Shown here: piece after piece, positions 54,701-58,027 of the stretch
How the letters are laid out: the number at the start of each line of letters is the position of its first letter
Numbering within the stretch: the stretch's first letter is position 1
Assembly: GCA_044221335.1 (NCBI GenBank)
Contig: JBGAPI010000033.1
Coordinates: 1 to 58,027, forward strand
DNA from: JBGAPI01 sp044221335
GTDB lineage: Bacteria; Pseudomonadota; Gammaproteobacteria; Xanthomonadales; Ahniellaceae
DNA length: 58,027 bases
Reading direction: 5' to 3'
Program-made: the position numbers and the translations under genes
The notes under the pieces: model-generated
Databases searched by the model: none
What the model was told of the DNA's origin: nothing
Seen by the model: only the letters and a program-made list of their open reading frames with translations

Positions 54701-57271
54701 TGGTTCGATGCGGCCGGCCGTTCCATCGCGTTCAAGGACGCGAAGGGCCTGATCACCCGCTCGACCTACAACGAGCTCGGCCACCGCCTGACGGCGACCG
54801 ATCCGGACATGGGCGCGAACGGCACGCCGGGCACCTGGACCTACACCTACAACGCGCTTGGCGAGATGGTGACGCAGGCCGATGCCCGTGGCGTCACCCT
54901 GACGGTGAACGCCCGCGACGCGCTGGGTCGCGTCACGACCCAGACCAGCAGCGGGTTCGACCCCGGCTTCGCGATCGGACCGGAGAGCTTCGAGGACAGC
55001 TGGAGCTACGACCAGGGCAGTTTCGCCATCGGCCAGCTGTCGAGCGTGGTCCGCAAGCGCAACGGCGCACAGGTGTGGAAGGAGGACTACGCGTTCGATG
55101 CCGCCGAGCGACCGGTGACGGTCACGACGACGATGGAGAACGAGCCGGTGGCGATGGTGACCCAGCGCGGCTATGACGGCTACTACGGTCGCGAAAAAGT
55201 GCGCAGCTATCCGAGCGGCCTGCGGGTGCAGACCCTGTATTCGCGCTACGGCGTGGCGCAGGAAGTCCGCAATCCCGACTCGGCGGTCTCGTACTCGACG
55301 CTCACCGCGATGGATGCGTGGGGCCATCCGACCGCCGAGACCTTCGGCAACGGCCTGACCGGCGCGTACGACTTCTACCGCAGCACCGGCCAGTCGAAGC
55401 AGCGCGCGTGGTCGCAGGGCGGTGTCGCGCAGGACAGCATCGCCTACACCTATGACACCTTCTCGAACCTGACTCGGCAGGCGCGCACGAGCGCCGGCAC
55501 GACGTCGTGGGAAGACTACGGCTACGACGCCCTCCAGCGCCTGACCGCAGGGGCACGCAGCAGCGGCCAGGGCAGCATCTACAGCTACGACGCCAGCGGC
55601 AACTTCCTGTCGAAGTCCGACTACGCGAGCAGCTACAACTACCAGTTCGGCAACAACCAGGTGACCAGCATCTATCTGGCGGCCGGCGGATCGATGAGCT
55701 ACGCGTACGACCGCAACGGCAACCTGGTGTCGTCGAACGGAACGGAGAGCGCGTTCGGCGCCGGCTACGACGCGGCGAACCTGATGCGCTGGGCGCAGCG
55801 CGGCAGTGGCTACACGAAGTTCTCCTACTCGCCGGCCGGCGAGCGCTACCAGGAGCTGACGTCCACCGGGCTGCGCACCAGCTTCGGTCCGGCGGGCGTC
55901 GAGAAGATGAGCAACGGCAGCTGGCGCCATGAGCTCGGGTCGGCGGTCGTCCTGCGCAACAGCGCGGGCAACGACACGGTCACCTACATCGAGCGTGATC
56001 GCCTGGGCTCCACACTGGCGATGGTTGAACCGAGTTTCACCGACCGCCGCACCTACGATCCGTTCGGCAAGTCCCGCAACGGCGACCAGAGCGACCGCCT
56101 GTACGGCCTGCTCAACTGGAATCCGATCGCCGGCGTCGCCCCCTCACGGCGCGGCTTCACCGAGCACGAGCACCTCGACGAGGTGCAGCTGATCCACATG
56201 AACGGGCGGGCGTACGACTACAACCTCGGGCGCTTTCTCAGCGTGGATCCGGTAATTCAGTTCCCGACCCATAGCCAGAGCCTGAACCCGTACAGTTACA
56301 TCACGAACAATCCACTCTCCGGCACAGATCCGACTGGATATCAGGCCTGCACAGGGTCGCACATCGATCGCGGACCAGGTACCGATTGTGCCGAACAGGG
56401 CGTCGATACGACGGAGGTCAATTCGCCTCAGGCAGCGCCGGGCGCGCGATTGCAGCGCAGCGGCACCGACCGTCAAACGGCACACGGCGCGACGTCCACA
56501 CCGACTGGCAATAGCGCGTCAGACATCGGGACGAACAGCAAGGCTCCCGCGCAGCACGATCCAAGCCGGGCCAGCGGTCGGAGCGACGATGCCACGGGGC
56601 TGGATCAGATTGTGGTGACCCCCCGTGGCGCTCACCTGCGCGAGTACCGCGTCGCCTACGAACTGGACCTGTATCCCGCCTGGCTCGTCGCGATCAATGC
56701 CTGGCGAGACCGCGCGGCCACGGCCATCGTCAATCACGACGCGGCACAGATCGGGAAGATGCTGGGCAAGGGGGCGGCCAGTGCAGGGTTCTGCGCGGCT
56801 ACGGCCGGCGGCTGTGTGTTGATGGGCGCGTACAACACAGCCGGCGACATCGAGCAGGGCAACTACGTGATGGCGGTTGTCGATGGCGGAATGACCGTCG
56901 CCGGCGCGAGCGGCGTAGCAACATCGGTTCGAGGAGCAGGGGGCACCACGACGCTTTACAGGGCAGTGGGCCCGGCGGAACTAGCCGACATCAATTCGAC
57001 TGGCTCGCTGCGAAACCTTGGCTCCGCAGAAGGCAAGTACTTCACTACGTCCGCGGCCGACGCCTCAGCCTACGCTAAGCAAGCGGTGAAAGCTTTCGGA
57101 GATGCACCATACACTACGATCCGGACTGAAGTTCCGAACACCATTTTCAGAGGCCTTTCTCCCGCGACCGTGGACGGTGGAATTCCGGCTTGGGTGATTC
57201 CAGACAGTCGCCTTCCCGGACTCAGGCCACAGGTTCTGGACCATATGGCATTGCCGTCAGGCGGACATTGA
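48722..57271 (+). CDS. Secreted SpvB/VCBS/RHS polymorphic toxin with ART-like tip
   Basis: The 2849-residue protein starts at ATG 48722 or 48740 (MQTSLLRRAWAPLLLAVSAL) and has a signal peptide. Two related beta-domains lie at about 63-100 (GAWYNPQRYGTAWNFLF) and 221-265 (GHWYAPTQDGWGIDMTV). An SpvB/TcB-like segment is at about 470-530 (SYRIPIVVPPGRAGMQPDLA). FG-GAP/VCBS calcium-type repeats are at about 810-1150 (GDFDGDGSRE, DIDSDGRADL, DVNGDGIPDI, DVNGDGLTDL, DVDGDGRAEI). YD/RHS repeats run to about 2420, and the RHS core ends near 2540 (DRLGSTLAMV, GRAYDYNLGRFLSVDPV, NPYSYITNNPLSGTDPTGYQ). The tip from about 2741 (TTLYRAVGPAELADINSTGS, EGKYFTTSAADASAYAKQAV) looks like an ADP-ribosyltransferase-type toxin. 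The ART assignment is tentative. Confidence 0.92.
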   Translation: MNPGIDMQTSLLRRAWAPLLLAVSALSAAPTDARADVVAPPTSTCPATTVPPVQPGSTAGIPGAWYNPQRYGTAWNFLFTANNQYMVLFWYTFDAQGKPTWLISDSMPTARQANGDTKWVSKLWRVTYDFTQLKGVRDATPSGSVGVTFPNGTATRAALSWQWNPAGTGAHPECVYNTFRDIAPSDTSNAAKVAGAARSGSAATLAAAAAVANTVNESFTGHWYAPTQDGWGIDMTVGIDVFNNYTESFNLSLFDTAGRPAWIYGQSDGSAASPSMAWGPVRTAYVHSNYGIPTTDCATESCVVKTLLSNTSYQRSFSDATHGSVALSFNVPTGVTGGAAIQWPPAGVTYPVATVKGTDINDVIVSTTQCVTPAGQSTCSYHVGWSSTDAGANVVRRDLVTNQVVATIGSGAIRDVVESLPAGSYVAYELRSAGGSVLATSASVRVLGGDVPDAPVVSNAADLPVHDASVGAIAGEAGVDGGAASYRIPIVVPPGRAGMQPDLALSYSSRGGNGSAGLGWSLSGSGSIHRCPQTIEQDARSLAVAYKQSDRLCIDGKRLVPLDGNNGNYGAVGKTYRTEINDFSRITQVAADLEHGGSCFKVELKSGRILHFGGIVNGSTCTVTAASVTPNGAPAPLAWQLAKVEDRVGNNQLYSYTVFASGEAPLTAIDYTGFGAQAGNRRVVLSYGDRPSSSTGGADWASSYLAGGLTMQTKRLTQVDTYVGSEHVRAYKLDYSNATSGQQYSMHSGRSLLGGVTECAYDPAEVCRPRTTFGWTDFPVDHLFHPAAFDGALPAAGSATAGGGRNVSVVGDFDGDGSREMLVDQIESDSLRHFYLAKVNADRQILGTVEVTSLFGVNGNGIPLGDPDTTADIDSDGRADLIGPNGGSLSLYVSTQVRGAAFSGSAASLFRTVGTNIPWSQQSGRLTGDYLVGAFDADGDGYLDIVAVKSGGSCQASTAGSSSTLCIYRNVSKAPIGAATTSYSFSAGEAITSWASQADMLGQRFDVNGDGIPDILVNAAPGNVSTRLVPDKVLLSTSTGASGISACPAQAGQLYALCDLANLNVPKADLWRITTRFMWLDVNGDGLTDLVFADGGVAGFQWTIHLNTAKGFSAGIGVQGAQQALVRDGSGINFRYFGRTPVADVDGDGRAEILYPAALAARMCTFVSYQYDATQEGQCPEGGLKASTEASAIEPTSSTTCRVFACSEDPSGRFPLPTDVEGYGVVGTYSGHYHAAQFNFSGTDTSSYEMAAVRFVQTGPASFEAVSVSLDATQNIAKRAAHRVIANLDQVRASVDDLYGDGLSDLPTQIGCRWSPVPRGTIDNHCVALADDVYGPHYLPDGTDVATLAGAASPFAFGLKLYVNENVGAWERAGAAPAVPELVRTVADGLGRQTLWDYYPLGSNAYRAGSLYPLLYSLGDASYAADSHHYYFTSSMPVVSSMVQSAGQGGAITMGFRSWSYGYEGAIYNHLGRGFQGFRKILQNTATLGNAADLARRVRVETTYHQKFPLAGQLDNVRYTVPPTTPNPSGVPLLGQPNQQGALFKQETYKWGCDVSNRYSPCATDGATPPLNFPYLIAQQTWNYDLAKAEQNQSSMSTAVSLVSTLNYYSPIAGDYTSGWDANGNLQRQQVVTQDLGYPAAFVDSHKTITQSIYTPADTAGWWLDRLQSRAVTTAIAYNAAHPLPAGVSAPDQTVTTAYQWNNDRTLASEDVQIGVAGQHSSKVIGYPTPSYGLPSSMIVSGDGVTGSRSSGIAYSPDGYFVQTTTNALNQSSQAISRARDGQVTSATDPNGVTAISSYDAFGLGTRVDYRDAFGNPSQPSVFTAVNACSGGSCTGVGEGSGESYAKYRVTTVRDGAPTAVVWYDQLGRVVKKAARGFDGTFTQQLTEYDYYGTMTRQSQPHFAGDSVYWTTMNGYDRSNRLLSKTAPAAEMDPTHGDLTTTYSYVGNRVDIAVKGSTGVCNVANVCVNMSRSNNALGQVMDTIDAKMGLVSHWFDAAGRSIAFKDAKGLITRSTYNELGHRLTATDPDMGANGTPGTWTYTYNALGEMVTQADARGVTLTVNARDALGRVTTQTSSGFDPGFAIGPESFEDSWSYDQGSFAIGQLSSVVRKRNGAQVWKEDYAFDAAERPVTVTTTMENEPVAMVTQRGYDGYYGREKVRSYPSGLRVQTLYSRYGVAQEVRNPDSAVSYSTLTAMDAWGHPTAETFGNGLTGAYDFYRSTGQSKQRAWSQGGVAQDSIAYTYDTFSNLTRQARTSAGTTSWEDYGYDALQRLTAGARSSGQGSIYSYDASGNFLSKSDYASSYNYQFGNNQVTSIYLAAGGSMSYAYDRNGNLVSSNGTESAFGAGYDAANLMRWAQRGSGYTKFSYSPAGERYQELTSTGLRTSFGPAGVEKMSNGSWRHELGSAVVLRNSAGNDTVTYIERDRLGSTLAMVEPSFTDRRTYDPFGKSRNGDQSDRLYGLLNWNPIAGVAPSRRGFTEHEHLDEVQLIHMNGRAYDYNLGRFLSVDPVIQFPTHSQSLNPYSYITNNPLSGTDPTGYQACTGSHIDRGPGTDCAEQGVDTTEVNSPQAAPGARLQRSGTDRQTAHGATSTPTGNSASDIGTNSKAPAQHDPSRASGRSDDATGLDQIVVTPRGAHLREYRVAYELDLYPAWLVAINAWRDRAATAIVNHDAAQIGKMLGKGAASAGFCAATAGGCVLMGAYNTAGDIEQGNYVMAVVDGGMTVAGASGVATSVRGAGGTTTLYRAVGPAELADINSTGSLRNLGSAEGKYFTTSAADASAYAKQAVKAFGDAPYTTIRTEVPNTIFRGLSPATVDGGIPAWVIPDSRLPGLRPQVLDHMALPSGGH

Positions 57272-57274
57272 TCT

Positions 57275-57565
57275 ATGAAGCCAGATGCAACTGTTCGCCT
57301 GAAGTTCCTTGATACTTCCGAAGGTGGGCGTCACACCGCAGTCAGAGGGGCGTTTTACGGCTGTCCATTGATCGTCGACGATGAAGCGTTTGACTGTCGT
57401 CTGCTTCTTGGTGGCCAGTGCCTGGAATTGGGCACCACCTACGAGGTCGCGATCAAGTTCCTTTCGCCGGAACTTGCGCTTCCGAAGCTCAAGGTCGGCA
57501 AGGAGGTGCAATTGTGGGAAGGAAAAACGGTCGCGCGAGGTACCGTAATTGAGATCATTGGCTAG
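57275..57565 (+). CDS. Putative immunity protein resembling EF-Tu domain III
   Basis: The 96-residue protein starts at ATG 57275, three bases after the toxin stop. It reads VRLKFLDTSEGGRHTAVRGA (EF-Tu domain III has a similar EGGRHTP segment), then a strand-rich middle, and VGKEVQLWEGKTVARGTVIE, matching the REGGRTVGAG-type end of EF-Tu domain III. It lacks the GTPase and domain II, so it cannot be an elongation factor. The position directly behind an RHS tip is where immunity genes usually lie. It may neutralise the toxin by binding it as a decoy of EF-Tu or another translation GTPase barrel. This is an inference. Confidence 0.75.
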   Translation: MKPDATVRLKFLDTSEGGRHTAVRGAFYGCPLIVDDEAFDCRLLLGGQCLELGTTYEVAIKFLSPELALPKLKVGKEVQLWEGKTVARGTVIEIIG

Positions 57566-57670
57566 CTTCGTCGACTCCATTGCGGAACCGCTCTGGAGTC
57601 AATCGTTGACCAGTGCGCGACACTTCGTGATTTGGGCGATCGGCTTGCGTTGGAAAGCAGGCAATCGCAC

Positions 57671-58027
57671 CTAGAACGGAATGTCGTCATCGAGCATCGG
57701 GTCGTTGACCGACGAAGGGGCGGGCGGCGCGCCGCGACCGGACGGGGCGCCGCGGCTGCCACCGGACGAGCGACCGCCGCCCTCGAAGTCGCGACCGCCG
57801 CCGGAGCTGCGACCGCCGCCCTCGAAATCGCGGCCGCCACCAGACTCGCGGCTGCCGCCCATGCCTTCGCCGCGTTCGCCCTGTCCGCCCAGCATCTGCA
57901 TCTCGTTGGCGATGATGTCGGTGCTGTAGCGCTCGACGCCTTCCTTGTCGGTGTACTTGTCGGTGCGCAGCGAACCCTCGACGTAGACCTGGCGGCCCTT
58001 CTTCAGGTATTCGCCGGCGATCTCGGC
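57671..58027 (-). CDS. ssb: Single-stranded DNA-binding protein, C-terminal part
   Basis: The 118 residues in the window run from AEIAGEYLKKGRQVYVEGSL and RTDKYTDKEG, the end of the OB domain, through a long Gly/Arg/Ser-rich linker with the repeat GGRDFEGGGRSSGG, to the acidic tip DDDIPF that binds repair and replication proteins. The 5' end lies beyond the window. It coats single-stranded DNA in replication, recombination and repair. The stop is TAG, and the gene is convergent with the immunity gene. Confidence 0.97.
   Translation of the reverse strand, partial: AEIAGEYLKKGRQVYVEGSLRTDKYTDKEGVERYSTDIIANEMQMLGGQGERGEGMGGSRESGGGRDFEGGGRSSGGGRDFEGGGRSSGGSRGAPSGRGAPPAPSSVNDPMLDDDIPF

Noticed and set aside
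51569..55930. A 1453-codon minus-strand frame antisense to the RHS gene
   Set aside because: It has no domains and follows the third-position bias of the plus-strand gene.

Overview
The window looks like high-GC gammaproteobacterial chromosome, most plausibly order Xanthomonadales (Lysobacterales). This rests on a relA/DUF1287 block beside a phoH-ybeY block, sigma-70 ECF genes paired with TPR-tailed Ser/Thr kinases, many secreted proteins ending in an F-x-D-x-F-E tail, and short dispersed GC-rich inverted repeats at gene ends. The family assignment is an inference from gene content; no 16S rRNA gene is present.

Layout. 1-4.8 kb: one end of an integrated element abutting the 3' end of a tRNA-Leu(CAA) gene. 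It carries a P4-type integrase, an unknown gene, three stacked terminators, and then a tightly overlapped operon (AlpA-like regulator, TOPRIM protein, HTH protein with iteron-like palindromes inside its gene, small protein). A decayed methyltransferase-like tail lies at the extreme left. 4.8-14.6 kb: chromosome with a TPR membrane regulator, small secreted proteins, a GNAT acetyltransferase, a TlpA-MsrA-MsrB fusion lipoprotein, a globin-esterase operon, an M23 peptidase and a lipoprotein. 14.7-22.3 kb: an ECF sigma/kinase pair, relA, a DUF1287 protein, a small secreted protein, phoH and ybeY. 22.3-27.4 kb: a 118-bp tandem repeat array, a Bcr/CflA-type MFS exporter, an AraC-type regulator divergent from a fatty acid hydroxylase/sterol desaturase-like protein, and an alpha/beta hydrolase. 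27.4-41.2 kb: two large secreted proteins, an RND adaptor with a broken RND permease, and a 1592-residue secreted protein. 41.3-48.6 kb: a second ECF/kinase pair (kinase frameshifted), a RraB-like protein, and a third kinase preceded by a 140-bp tandem duplication that repeats its start region. 48.7-57.6 kb: a 2849-residue secreted SpvB/VCBS/RHS polymorphic toxin with a putative ADP-ribosyltransferase-like tip, followed 3 bp later by a 96-residue protein resembling EF-Tu domain III, the likely immunity protein. The right edge is the 3' part of ssb.

How the parts may work together. The three kinases and two ECF factors look like envelope or secretion signalling modules. Both sigma factors lack the usual acidic D-A-E-D patch in region 2 and carry a Thr in its place, which fits the known phosphorylation-activated ECF43-type logic. 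The secreted proteins and the RHS toxin are plausible outputs, but the sequence does not prove this. The most novel candidates are the RHS toxin/EF-Tu-like immunity pair, the palindromes conserved in two reading frames inside the island HTH gene, and a dispersed repeat family whose outer TAG supplies the stop codon for neighbouring, often convergent, genes. Three sequence disruptions (RND permease, kinase 2, kinase 3 leader) fall within 10 kb and could be real decay or assembly errors.
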